A DNA stretch of 64,000 bases from JBDWFY01 sp965275915. Its GTDB lineage: Bacteria; Pseudomonadota; Alphaproteobacteria; Rhizobiales; Stappiaceae. The notes below the pieces were generated by a model. The model made no database searches. It saw only the letters and a list, made by a program, of their open reading frames with translations, and was not told the DNA's origin. The stretch is taken from contig CBDHYI010000006.1 in the NCBI GenBank assembly GCA_965275915.1, positions 744,001 to 808,000 on the forward strand. The letters run 5' to 3'. Positions 8,414 through 15,782 of this stretch are shown one piece after another. A program made the position numbers and the translations under genes. Position 1 is the first letter of the stretch, and every line of letters starts with the position of its first letter.

Positions 8414-9013
8414 TCACAGACCCTCCAGCAGGCTCTTTATTTGCCCGGGGCTTGTCGCCTGATGGGCATTCATTCCGCAAGCTTGCGCAGCAGTTACGTT
8501 TTCCGGCACGTCGTCGAAATACAGTATCGCCTGCGGTGAAACCCCAAGGTCCGAAATGACATGGTTGAAGATCTTGTGATCCGGTTTGTGAAGTCCCAGT
8601 TCCTGCGACAGGTAACATTTCTCAAACAGTGATGCCGTGCCGTATCGACCGGCCAACCGTTGCCAATGGACAACATTGTTGTTGGTAAGACAGGCGATCC
8701 GGTGCGTTCGGCTCACATCCTTGAGAAAATCAAGAGTCCCCGGCCTTGGACCCGCTTCCCAATTCGCCCAATGTGCAAGCATGACTGCCGGGGTGAGATC
8801 CAGGTCCAGCTCTTGAGCAAACATCGCCCCGAACGTTTCCGGATCGATTGCGCCGATCCCGAAGGATTCAATGGCCGGCGACGTCAATAACAGCTCATTC
8901 ACTTTCTCTTCCGGCCAGCCTGTCAGGCCGCAGACGCCTGAAAGACCGTTGAAGTTGAACAGCACGCCGCCAAGATCAAAGACCAGCCATTCAACGTTCG
9001 ACGTGCGCATCAC
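8414..9013 (-). CDS. HAD family phosphatase (HAD-IA, YihX-like)
   Basis: The 199-residue protein has all HAD motifs: motif I 'FDLGGVLF' (nucleophile Asp; the usual second Asp is Gly, as in YihX-type enzymes), motif II 'LTNNN', motif III Lys in 'LHKPDHKIF' and motif IV 'YFDDVPEN'. A helical cap lies between motifs I and II. Expected to be a cytoplasmic Mg-dependent hydrolase of small sugar phosphates or related metabolites. It overlaps the stop of the upstream glutathionyl-hydroquinone reductase gene by 4 bp and is translationally coupled to it. Confidence 0.9.
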   Translation of the reverse strand: MMRTSNVEWLVFDLGGVLFNFNGLSGVCGLTGWPEEKVNELLLTSPAIESFGIGAIDPETFGAMFAQELDLDLTPAVMLAHWANWEAGPRPGTLDFLKDVSRTHRIACLTNNNVVHWQRLAGRYGTASLFEKCYLSQELGLHKPDHKIFNHVISDLGVSPQAILYFDDVPENVTAAQACGMNAHQATSPGQIKSLLEGL

Positions 9014-9990
9014 GCGCCCCGCCGGTGCGGGTCCGTCCAGTCAATGTCCGGGCCAACCGGTATGATGCCAAGCGGGTTGCGTTTCGCACTCCTGCTGAAA
9101 TAGCCTCGCTTATAGATATCGAAATTGACAGTCTCAGCGATGCCCGGCATCTGATAGACTTCCCGCGCATAGGGCCACAAATGACGGTAGTCGGTCAGAC
9201 GCCGAATGTTGCATTTGAAAGCGCCGTAGTAGGCGACGTCGAAGCGCGCCAGGGTCGGGAAAAGCCGCAGATCCGCTTCTGTCAACCTGTCGCCGGTCAG
9301 GTAGCGTTGCTCCGCAAGAACTGCCTCAACCCGGTCCAGGGTTTCAAACACTTCCAGCGCAGCCTTCTCGTATGCGTTCTGTGTCGATGCAAATCCCGCG
9401 CGGTAAACCCCGTTGTTCACCATGCGATAAATCAGATCGTTCCAGTCCTCTATTTCGTTGGAGAGATCTTCCGGATAAAGATCCGCGCTTTCCGGTGCGA
9501 TATCTCTGAATGCGGTGTTCAGCATCCGAACGATATCGGCGGATTCGTTGCTGACCATCCGGCCCCGCCTTTTGTCCCAGAGCACCGGCACCGTCAATCG
9601 ACCGGTATAGGGAACGGGGTCTTTCGAATAGACTTCATGAAGCGCCGAAACGCCCAGAAGCGGATCGGAAAAAGGGCCGTCCGCATCATAAACCCAGCCC
9701 TGTTCATTACGGTTCGGACGGGCGGCCGAAATCGAGATGAGACCGTCCAGTTTCTTAAGGGCGCGCGCCAGCAGCGTGCGGTGCGCCCACGGGCAGTTCC
9801 AGGCGACGTAAAGATGATACCGATCCGCTTCGGCGGCAAAACCGCCCTCCCCGGTCGGACCCGGGCGGCCGTCGGGCGTAACCCAATGCCGCACAACGCT
9901 GCGGGCCCGCTCCCACTCTCCGGATGGCAGTGTTTTCGCAACATCGTCCTCGGCGTAATAGCGCCCATCAACCATATGGCCCAACCGCAC
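9010..9990 (-). CDS. Glutathionyl-hydroquinone reductase (YqjG/PcpF-type GST)
   Basis: The 326-residue protein, the length typical of Xi-class glutathione transferases, has the catalytic N-C-P-W-A-H motif with Cys at residue 66, then 'DKRRGRMVSNESADIVRML' of the thioredoxin-like domain and an all-alpha C-terminal domain ('YLTGDRLTEADLRLFPTLARFD'). These enzymes use GSH to reduce glutathionyl-hydroquinones formed from quinones. The start at 9990 and a GNAT gene at 10134 face away from each other across about 140 bp. The HAD gene follows with a 4-bp overlap. Confidence 0.93.
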   Translation of the reverse strand: MRLGHMVDGRYYAEDDVAKTLPSGEWERARSVVRHWVTPDGRPGPTGEGGFAAEADRYHLYVAWNCPWAHRTLLARALKKLDGLISISAARPNRNEQGWVYDADGPFSDPLLGVSALHEVYSKDPVPYTGRLTVPVLWDKRRGRMVSNESADIVRMLNTAFRDIAPESADLYPEDLSNEIEDWNDLIYRMVNNGVYRAGFASTQNAYEKAALEVFETLDRVEAVLAEQRYLTGDRLTEADLRLFPTLARFDVAYYGAFKCNIRRLTDYRHLWPYAREVYQMPGIAETVNFDIYKRGYFSRSAKRNPLGIIPVGPDIDWTDPHRRGA

Positions 9991-10133
9991 GATCCTTCTG
10001 CTAAATCCACAGGGTTGAGTGCCAATGAACCGGGTGTTCTGTCAAGCTACCGTATCAGTACCATCGGTGCGGCTGGTGTGAAAAACACGTCAGCCGTAAA
10101 GTGCATCCCTTTGGTCACCAAGTCAGCAATCCA

Positions 10134-10607
10134 ATGACACGACAGCAGATAACACTCGCGTACCTTTTTGATCATCCCGACTGTGTCGACGTATGTGCAA
10201 GCTGGGCCTTCGGTCAGTGGGGCAGTCAACGGGGCGGCACACTTACACGCGCTCAGAAAAAATTTGCGGCCTCAACAGACAGGAACTCCCTGCCGCTGAC
10301 CATGCTTGCGCTGGCCGAAAGCAAGCCCGCCGGGATGATAAGCCTGTGGGAAACAGACCTGCCGGGACGCGGCGATCTTTCACCCTGGCTTGCTTCGCTC
10401 TTTGTGCATCCGTTTTACCGCGGCCAGGGCCTTGCCGGATTGCTTGCTCGCAGAATTGAGACAGAAGCGGTGCGGCTCGGCTTCTCAGCGCTTTACCTGG
10501 TCACCGAAACGGAGGCCGCCTTCTATGAGAAAATCGGCTGGTCTCCGTTTGAGGCCGTAAAGACCGAGCTTGGAAACGCCTACCTGATGAAAAAGCAGCT
10601 TGTATGA
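10134..10607 (+). CDS. GNAT family N-acetyltransferase
   Basis: Protein of about 157 residues. The GNAT core is plain: 'WLASLFVHPFYRGQGLAGLLARRIE' supplies the acetyl-CoA pyrophosphate loop (R-G-Q-G-L-A), and 'LYLVTETEAAFYEKIGW' the terminal strand and helix with the usual Y-x-K-x-G-W. I start it at the ATG at 10134; the extension to 10101 adds residues that look unlike coding sequence. The substrate is unknown. A TetR gene with its own palindromic operator follows, so this gene is probably a separate unit. Confidence 0.87.
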   Translation: MTRQQITLAYLFDHPDCVDVCASWAFGQWGSQRGGTLTRAQKKFAASTDRNSLPLTMLALAESKPAGMISLWETDLPGRGDLSPWLASLFVHPFYRGQGLAGLLARRIETEAVRLGFSALYLVTETEAAFYEKIGWSPFEAVKTELGNAYLMKKQLV

Positions 10608-10625
10608 CTCCATCCCCTGTGACAT

Positions 10626-10645
10626 ATTAGGACAAATGTCCTAAT
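10626..10645. promoter_or_regulatory. Palindromic operator upstream of the TetR gene
   Basis: ATTAGGACAAATGTCCTAAT is a 20-bp palindrome with perfect 9-bp arms around a 2-bp centre. It lies 24 bp before the TetR start codon. Position and symmetry fit a TetR-family autoregulatory operator. Occupation by this TetR is inferred. Confidence 0.75.
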
Positions 10646-10669
10646 TCTCGTCACTCAGCAGGGAAAGAG

Positions 10670-11251
10670 ATGAAAGTCGCGAAAAAACAGACGCGTGAGA
10701 GGATTGTCGACACAGCTGACACTCTCTTTTATGAGAACGGGTTCGATACCACCTCATTTGCAGATATTGCCGACGCGGTCGGGATTTCGCGGGGCAACTT
10801 CTATCACCACTTCAGAACCAAGGATGACATCCTGGATGCAGTCATTGCGCGCCGGATGCGGGCAACTGAGGATCTGCTTGAGGGTTGGGAAACACAGGCG
10901 GCCTCTCCGCTTGAACGGATCAGATTGTTTATCCGCATTCTCATCACCAATCAGACGAAGATCATGGCTTTCGGTTGCCCGGTAGGCACGCTTTGCGCCG
11001 AACTTGCCAAGCTTGAGCATGCTGCGCATGAACGCGCGACCAACATTTTTTCCCTGTTTCGGGATTGGCTGACAGGACAGTTCCGGGCGCTGGGCGGCCG
11101 CTTGGAGGCCGAAGATCTGGCGTTGCATGTGCTTGCACGCTCGCAAGGCATCGCCGCGCTCGCAGCCGCCTATCGGAATGAACGTTTTGTCAAAAAGGAA
11201 GTGTCTGCGCTGGAGGAGTGGCTTGACTCCCTCCCCGCAAAACAGATTTGA
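10670..11251 (+). CDS. TetR/AcrR family transcriptional regulator
   Basis: The 193-residue protein has an N-terminal TetR helix-turn-helix, 'RIVDTADTLFYENGFDTTS' followed by 'IADAVGISRGNFYHHFRTKDDIL' at about residues 10-56, and a helical ligand-binding domain containing 'FGCPVGTLCAELAKL', typical of a TetR subgroup that controls small redox or efflux genes. A perfect palindrome lies just upstream. The YciI-like gene begins 22 bp after its stop and is probably co-transcribed. The ligand is unknown. Confidence 0.92.
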   Translation: MKVAKKQTRERIVDTADTLFYENGFDTTSFADIADAVGISRGNFYHHFRTKDDILDAVIARRMRATEDLLEGWETQAASPLERIRLFIRILITNQTKIMAFGCPVGTLCAELAKLEHAAHERATNIFSLFRDWLTGQFRALGGRLEAEDLALHVLARSQGIAALAAAYRNERFVKKEVSALEEWLDSLPAKQI

Positions 11252-11273
11252 CCTTATACAGGATACGCTCTCA

Positions 11274-11561
11274 ATGTTTGTTGTTTTTCTGAATTTCTCA
11301 TCGAACAAAGCCGCCGCAGCCACTTATATTGCCGGGCATAATGACTGGATTTCGAAGGGGTTTGAAGACGGTGTTTTTCAATGCGTCGGTTCTCTCAAGC
11401 CCGCTGCGGGAGGCTTTGTCCTCGTTCATGGCGAAAGCCGTCAGGCGCTGGAGGCGCGCATCAATGATGACCCGTTTGTACGTCATGACGTGGTTCGTGT
11501 AGACATTCAGGAGCTGGAGCCGAAACGTGCAAGCCCGGCGTTGGAATTTCTCACGGCGTAA
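11274..11561 (+). CDS. YciI-like domain protein
   Basis: A 95-residue protein beginning at ATG 11274; sequence upstream in the same frame belongs to the end of the TetR gene and is not coding in this frame. 'MFVVFLNFSSNKAAAATYIAGHNDWISKGFEDG', 'GGFVLVHGESRQALEARINDDPFV' and a final 'V-x-V-x-E' strand match the YciI ferredoxin-like fold, with the His of 'GHNDW' and Asp of 'NDDPF' corresponding to the conserved His-Asp pair. YciI proteins are proposed small catalytic or binding proteins without a settled reaction. It is likely in the TetR operon. Confidence 0.85.
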   Translation: MFVVFLNFSSNKAAAATYIAGHNDWISKGFEDGVFQCVGSLKPAAGGFVLVHGESRQALEARINDDPFVRHDVVRVDIQELEPKRASPALEFLTA

Positions 11562-11646
11562 ACTCAGTCTTGACTGCTTTTAATTTGCCGAGCCCTGAAG
11601 GATTTATATATCTGTCCTGACTGTAACCCTCAGGAGACGCAGCACA

Positions 11647-12714
11647 GTGAGCCGGTTCTGGAGCCCCATCGTTGAAAACCTGTCCCCCTATGTTCCAGGT
11701 GAACAACCGAAAGGACAGGATCTCATCAAACTCAATACCAATGAGAACCCATATGGCCCCTCGCCCAGGGCTCTGGAAGCGATCCGGGCGGTCTGCGATC
11801 CTTCACTGCGGCTTTATCCCGACCCGCAGGCAGCGGAACTCCGCAGCGCCATCGCCGCAGGCCTTGGCATGGATAGCAAAAACATATTTATCGGCAACGG
11901 CTCCGATGAAATTCTCGCTCATGCCTTCAACGCGTTTTTTCGCGGCAAGCCGCCGCTTCTGTTCGCCGACATCACCTACAGCTTCTATCCGACCTATTGC
12001 AGGCTCTACGAAATAGACCACCGTATCGTTCCCCTTGACGACGCTTTTCAGTGCGACCCGGATGCTTATCGCGGCGAAGGTGGCGGGATCGTGATCGCCA
12101 ACCCCAACGCCCCGACCGGCATGACGATGGGACTCGCAGAGATCGAGCACATTCTTAAGCAAAATCCGGATGCGGTTGTTTTGGTTGATGAAGCCTATGT
12201 TGATTTTGGCGGCGAAAGCGCGGCAGTGCTTGTGCCTGCCTATGACAACCTCCTGGTGATCCAGACTTTCTCAAAGTCCCGCAGCCTTGCAGGATTGAGG
12301 GTGGGATTCGCTGTCGCACAGCCGCATCTGATAGAAGCCCTGGTGCGGGTCAAGGACAGCTTCAACTCCTACCCGATCGACCGGCTGGCCCTTGCCGGCG
12401 CGCTGGCCGCCTGGGAGGATCGTGACTGGTTCGAAGAGACCCGGCAGCGGGTTATCGAGGCTCGGGAGCAAACCCGCAGGGAACTCCAAGAGCTGGACCT
12501 CATCGTGCTTTCCTCATCAACCAATTTCCTGTTCGCGTCCCACGTGCACCGACCGGCTGAAACCATCGCCGGGGAATTGAGATCACGGCGCATTCTCGTT
12601 CGGCACTTCCGGCAGGAGCGCATCCGGAACTGGCTCAGAATATCAATCGGGACGCATGATGAGTGCGGCGCACTGATCAGAGAATTGCGGGAAATCCTCG
12701 CCAAAACGGCTTGA
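11647..12714 (+). CDS. hisC: Histidinol-phosphate aminotransferase
   Basis: The 355-residue class-II PLP aminotransferase begins with GTG. It shows the HisC landmarks 'KLNTNENPYGPSP' near the N-terminus, 'GNGSDEIL', 'ANPNAPTGM', 'VDEAYVDF', and the PLP-lysine context 'TFSKSRSLAGLRVGF'; the C-terminus has 'LRISIGTHDECGALI' with the substrate-phosphate Arg. It converts imidazole-acetol phosphate and glutamate to histidinol phosphate in histidine biosynthesis, and some homologues also act on aromatic amino acids. No other his gene is adjacent, which is common in alphaproteobacteria with more than one HisC-like gene. Confidence 0.92.
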   Translation: MSRFWSPIVENLSPYVPGEQPKGQDLIKLNTNENPYGPSPRALEAIRAVCDPSLRLYPDPQAAELRSAIAAGLGMDSKNIFIGNGSDEILAHAFNAFFRGKPPLLFADITYSFYPTYCRLYEIDHRIVPLDDAFQCDPDAYRGEGGGIVIANPNAPTGMTMGLAEIEHILKQNPDAVVLVDEAYVDFGGESAAVLVPAYDNLLVIQTFSKSRSLAGLRVGFAVAQPHLIEALVRVKDSFNSYPIDRLALAGALAAWEDRDWFEETRQRVIEAREQTRRELQELDLIVLSSSTNFLFASHVHRPAETIAGELRSRRILVRHFRQERIRNWLRISIGTHDECGALIRELREILAKTA

Positions 12715-12754
12715 GCTTACGATGACCGGCTGACGCAAAACACGACGTTCTTTT

Positions 12755-13489
12755 TCAGCGACCGCCGCTGAACCCCACGACTTCGAGCGTAAACTCTTCG
12801 ACATAGTCTATCAATGCACTCACGGCCAATGCGGCTCCTTCTTCATCACCATCAGATACGGCCAGGGCGACCGCGGCATGCGCGGCTGCCATGCGTTTCA
12901 TGTTGCCATATCTTTCCTGATTGAGAACCCAGAACCGGCGGGAAAGGCTCTTAACGGAGGTAAGGGCCCGCGCGGCAAAGCGATTGTCCGCCGTTTCGAC
13001 CAAGAGGGCAAAACATTCCGAGTCCATCTCGGTCATCGCCACCTGATCATCACTTTCCGCAATCTTCTGAAACTTTTCGGCTATCTCCGCAAAGCGTTTT
13101 CTCTGCGACCCGTTCGCGCGCTTTGCCGCCGAACGCGCAACAAGAATTTCAACCACACGCCGAAGCTCCAGCGCCCTGAACTGTTCCGTATGATCGATCG
13201 GGCAGACCTGAGAGCCCCGCTGAGGTGCCACCCGCAAAAGTCCGATATCGGCCAGCCGCTGAACAGCGTACCGGACCGGCGACCTGGTATGACCGGATAG
13301 TTCGATCAGATCGGTTTCGGAAACCCAGCGCCCCGGCGCCAGTTCGCCATTGACGATCATGCGCTCAAGGTCGCGGAACGCCTCATCCTTCCGATGGCGT
13401 GTACCGCCGGCTGCTGAAGATATGTCCAAAGCGACATCGTTCTGGTCTGGCAAGGGCATCCTCGTTTGTGACTCGCTGCTTTTTCCCAC
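12755..13489 (-). CDS. GntR family transcriptional regulator, FCD subgroup
   Basis: The 244-residue protein has a winged helix ('AFRDLERMIVNGELAPGRWV' then 'LIELSGHTRSPVRYAVQRL' and wing 'LLRVAPQRGSQV') and a helical FCD-type effector domain rich in Arg and acidic residues. It is divergent from the betaine-type transporter operon, with three copies of a TTGACATGTTA element between them, so it most likely controls that operon and itself. FCD regulators usually bind small organic acids or amino-acid-like effectors through a metal; the effector here is unknown. Confidence 0.9.
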   Translation of the reverse strand: MGKSSESQTRMPLPDQNDVALDISSAAGGTRHRKDEAFRDLERMIVNGELAPGRWVSETDLIELSGHTRSPVRYAVQRLADIGLLRVAPQRGSQVCPIDHTEQFRALELRRVVEILVARSAAKRANGSQRKRFAEIAEKFQKIAESDDQVAMTEMDSECFALLVETADNRFAARALTSVKSLSRRFWVLNQERYGNMKRMAAAHAAVALAVSDGDEEGAALAVSALIDYVEEFTLEVVGFSGGR

Positions 13490-13503
13490 AGCAATGGCTT
13501 TTC

Positions 13504-13576
13504 ATATTGACATGTTAGTACAAACTAATAACATTTCAATATTGACATGTTAGTTTCTTTATTTGACATGTTAAAT
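13504..13576. promoter_or_regulatory. Triple TTGACATGTTA repeats between GntR gene and transporter operon
   Basis: ATATTGACATGTTAGT occurs exactly at 13504-13519 and again at 13539-13554, and a third copy TTTGACATGTTAAA starts near 13562. The first copy also forms TTAGT-ACAA-ACTAA, a palindrome matching the symmetry of FCD/GntR operators. Each copy begins with TTGACA, so operators and -35 elements may coincide. Regulation by the neighbouring GntR protein is inferred from position. Confidence 0.7.
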
Positions 13577-13608
13577 GATAAATAAATGAAACCCTTCGAG
13601 AGGACGTC

Positions 13609-14577
13609 ATGAAACCATTCAGATCTCTGGCACTGTCTGCCGCCTTCATGATGAGCACGTCAGCAGCTGTCTTTGCGCAGGAAGTCGTGAACATAGCCGA
13701 GCCGAACTGGGCCAGCGGCCGGGCGATGGCGGGGCTGATCAAAGTCATAATCGAGGACAAACTGGGCGGCAAAGCCGAGCTGGTTCCGGGAACCAATGCC
13801 GTGATTTTCAAAGCGATGGATCGCGGCAAGGGCGAGATCGACGTTCACCCGGATGTCTGGCTGCCCAACCAGTCCAATTTTACCGATGAATATGTCACCA
13901 AAAACAACACGGTCGCCTTGAGCGAAGGAAACTATGAGGGCTTTTCCGCCTTTTGCGCGCCAAAGGAATTTGCAGAAAAGAACAACATCAAATCCATTTT
14001 CGATCTGGCAACGCCGGAAGCTGCCAAACTGATGGACCGCGACGGTGACGGCATGGGCGATATCTGGGTTGGCGCACCGGGCTGGGCATCTACCAAAATC
14101 AATTCTGTCAAGGTCCGGGATTACGGTATCGCCAACTTCTTCAAGCCGACCGAAGCGGAAGAAGAAGTGGCCACCGCATCGATCTCCGATGCGCTGAACA
14201 AGGGCGAAGGGTACGCCTTTTACTGCTATGCCCCGCACTATAACTGGTTCGTGTTTGACATGGTGCGGCTCGAAGAGCCGGCCTACGATCCGGCCAAATA
14301 CGACATGAAGCAGCCGGCGGAAGACCCCAAATGGTTCGAGAATTCAAAAGTGACAACCGGCGACAAGCCGAAGACCATCCATGTGGGGTATTCGAAATCG
14401 CTTGAAGATCGTACTCCGTCGGTTGCGGCATTTCTGTCCAAGATCGACATGGATACGGACACGGTGAACAACTTTACCCACGAGATCGTCGTCAAGAAGC
14501 GCCCCAGCACGGATGTGGCGCGTGAATGGGTTGAAGCCAATTCCGATCGTGTTGACGGCTGGCTTGGGCTGAAGTGA
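13609..14577 (+). CDS. Glycine betaine/proline-type ABC transporter substrate-binding protein (ProX/OpuAC)
   Basis: The 322-residue protein has a signal peptide (cleavage near 'VFA-QE', residue 23) and an OpuAC-type domain. Aromatic residues of the expected quaternary-ammonium cage are present: W34 in 'EPNWASG', W84 in 'PDVWLPN', further Trp in 'GDIWVGAPGW' and 'HYNWFVFD'. It should bind a betaine-like quaternary amine or similar compatible solute in the periplasm. It is first of a six-gene rightward operon with its ATPase, permease, a GYD protein, an amidohydrolase and a CobW GTPase. The exact ligand is not determined by sequence. Confidence 0.9.
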   Translation: MKPFRSLALSAAFMMSTSAAVFAQEVVNIAEPNWASGRAMAGLIKVIIEDKLGGKAELVPGTNAVIFKAMDRGKGEIDVHPDVWLPNQSNFTDEYVTKNNTVALSEGNYEGFSAFCAPKEFAEKNNIKSIFDLATPEAAKLMDRDGDGMGDIWVGAPGWASTKINSVKVRDYGIANFFKPTEAEEEVATASISDALNKGEGYAFYCYAPHYNWFVFDMVRLEEPAYDPAKYDMKQPAEDPKWFENSKVTTGDKPKTIHVGYSKSLEDRTPSVAAFLSKIDMDTDTVNNFTHEIVVKKRPSTDVAREWVEANSDRVDGWLGLK

Positions 14578-14597
14578 CCGGACCTTAGCCACACCAT

Positions 14598-14623
14598 CGG
14601 CACGCGTTTGCCCCGACGTGCCG
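14598..14623 (+). terminator. Intercistronic hairpin after the binding-protein gene
   Basis: CGGCACG and CGTGCCG form a 7-bp stem around a 12-nt loop, followed by TTGGTTTTC. It lies between the binding-protein and ATPase genes. Such hairpins commonly give partial termination or 3' protection so that binding protein is made in excess. The U-tract is weak, so a processing or attenuation role is as likely as termination. Confidence 0.45.
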
Positions 14624-14699
14624 TTGGTTTTCATTCCACGATTGGAAGAGGTTCACATTTCGTGTTGATCGCTCCGGAAGGTGCGGTAACGGGGGTCTT

Positions 14700-15782
14700 A
14701 TGACTGTTCACCAGAAGCAGGAAAGTCCTGACGAGGCTGTCATTGATATAGCGGGCGTGTGGAAGATTTTCGGCGCCGGCCAGGATAAGGCGATGGCCGC
14801 CATCCGGAGCGATGGCCTGTCCAAAGCTGAGGTGCTTGAAAAGTTCAACTGCGTTGTCGGCGTTGCCGATGCTACCTTCAGGGTCAAACGCGGGGAAATC
14901 TTCTGCATCATGGGTCTGTCGGGCAGCGGTAAGTCGACACTGGTCCGTCACGTCAATCGCCTGTTGACGCCGACCGCGGGCAAGGTCGTCGTCAGCGGTC
15001 TTGATATCATGGCGCTCAATGAACAGGGGCTCCTGAAAGTCCGTAACGAGAAGATCGCCATGGTCTTTCAGAATTTCGGACTTCTGCCCCATCGCTCGGT
15101 ACGCGATAATGTGGCCATGCCGCTTGAGATCAGGGGCCTGTCTCAAAACGCCCGCTGGAAAGCGGCGGAGGATGCGCTGGCACTGGTTGAGCTGGCAGAG
15201 TGGAAAGACAAATTCGCCCATGAACTGTCGGGCGGCATGCAGCAGCGTGTCGGTCTCGCCCGGGCCATTGCCGCGGACGCGGACGTGCTGCTGATGGACG
15301 AGCCGTTCAGCGCGCTCGATCCATTGATCAGACGTCAGTTGCAGGACGAATTCATGCGTCTGGCCAGCAAGATGAAAAAAACGACCCTGTTCATCACGCA
15401 TGATCTTGATGAAGCCGTTCGTATCGGTGACCGTATCGCGATCATGAAAGACGGTGTGATCGTACAGACAGGCACACCCGAAGAGATCATCATGAACCCG
15501 GCCGATGACTATGTCATGGATTTCGTTGCCGGGATTTCCCGCATCAACCTCATTCGCGCCCACAGCCTTGCCAAATCGCTGAGCGGCTATGAAGCGGAAA
15601 ACGGCGTTGTTCCGGATGGAGCCCTCACTGTTTCGGGCAACGACACTCTTCGTCAGATCATTCTGAAAGCAACAGGGACGGATGGGCCGATCCTGGTCAG
15701 GGACGAGGATATCGGCACCACGGGCGTTATTACCAAAAACGACATTCTAAACGGGGTCATTATGGGGACGGAAGACTCATGA
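14700..15782 (+). CDS. Glycine betaine/proline-type ABC transporter ATP-binding protein (ProV-like)
   Basis: The 360-residue ABC ATPase has Walker A 'GLSGSGKST' (residues 72-80), Q-loop Q124, signature 'LSGGMQQ' (176-182), Walker B 'VLLMDE' (196-201) and the H-loop His in 'LFITHDLDEA'. The N-terminal lead 'IAGVWKIFG...LEKFNCVVGVADATF' is typical of the ProV/OpuAA group. The C-terminal region of about 80 residues after the nucleotide-binding domain resembles a shortened CBS module, which in this group senses ionic strength. Its stop overlaps the permease start by 4 bp (ATGA). Confidence 0.92.
   Translation: MTVHQKQESPDEAVIDIAGVWKIFGAGQDKAMAAIRSDGLSKAEVLEKFNCVVGVADATFRVKRGEIFCIMGLSGSGKSTLVRHVNRLLTPTAGKVVVSGLDIMALNEQGLLKVRNEKIAMVFQNFGLLPHRSVRDNVAMPLEIRGLSQNARWKAAEDALALVELAEWKDKFAHELSGGMQQRVGLARAIAADADVLLMDEPFSALDPLIRRQLQDEFMRLASKMKKTTLFITHDLDEAVRIGDRIAIMKDGVIVQTGTPEEIIMNPADDYVMDFVAGISRINLIRAHSLAKSLSGYEAENGVVPDGALTVSGNDTLRQIILKATGTDGPILVRDEDIGTTGVITKNDILNGVIMGTEDS

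Noticed and set aside
9025..10137. Antisense frame of 370 codons over the glutathionyl-hydroquinone reductase
   Set aside because: It is a by-product of GC codon bias; the sense gene has all catalytic motifs.
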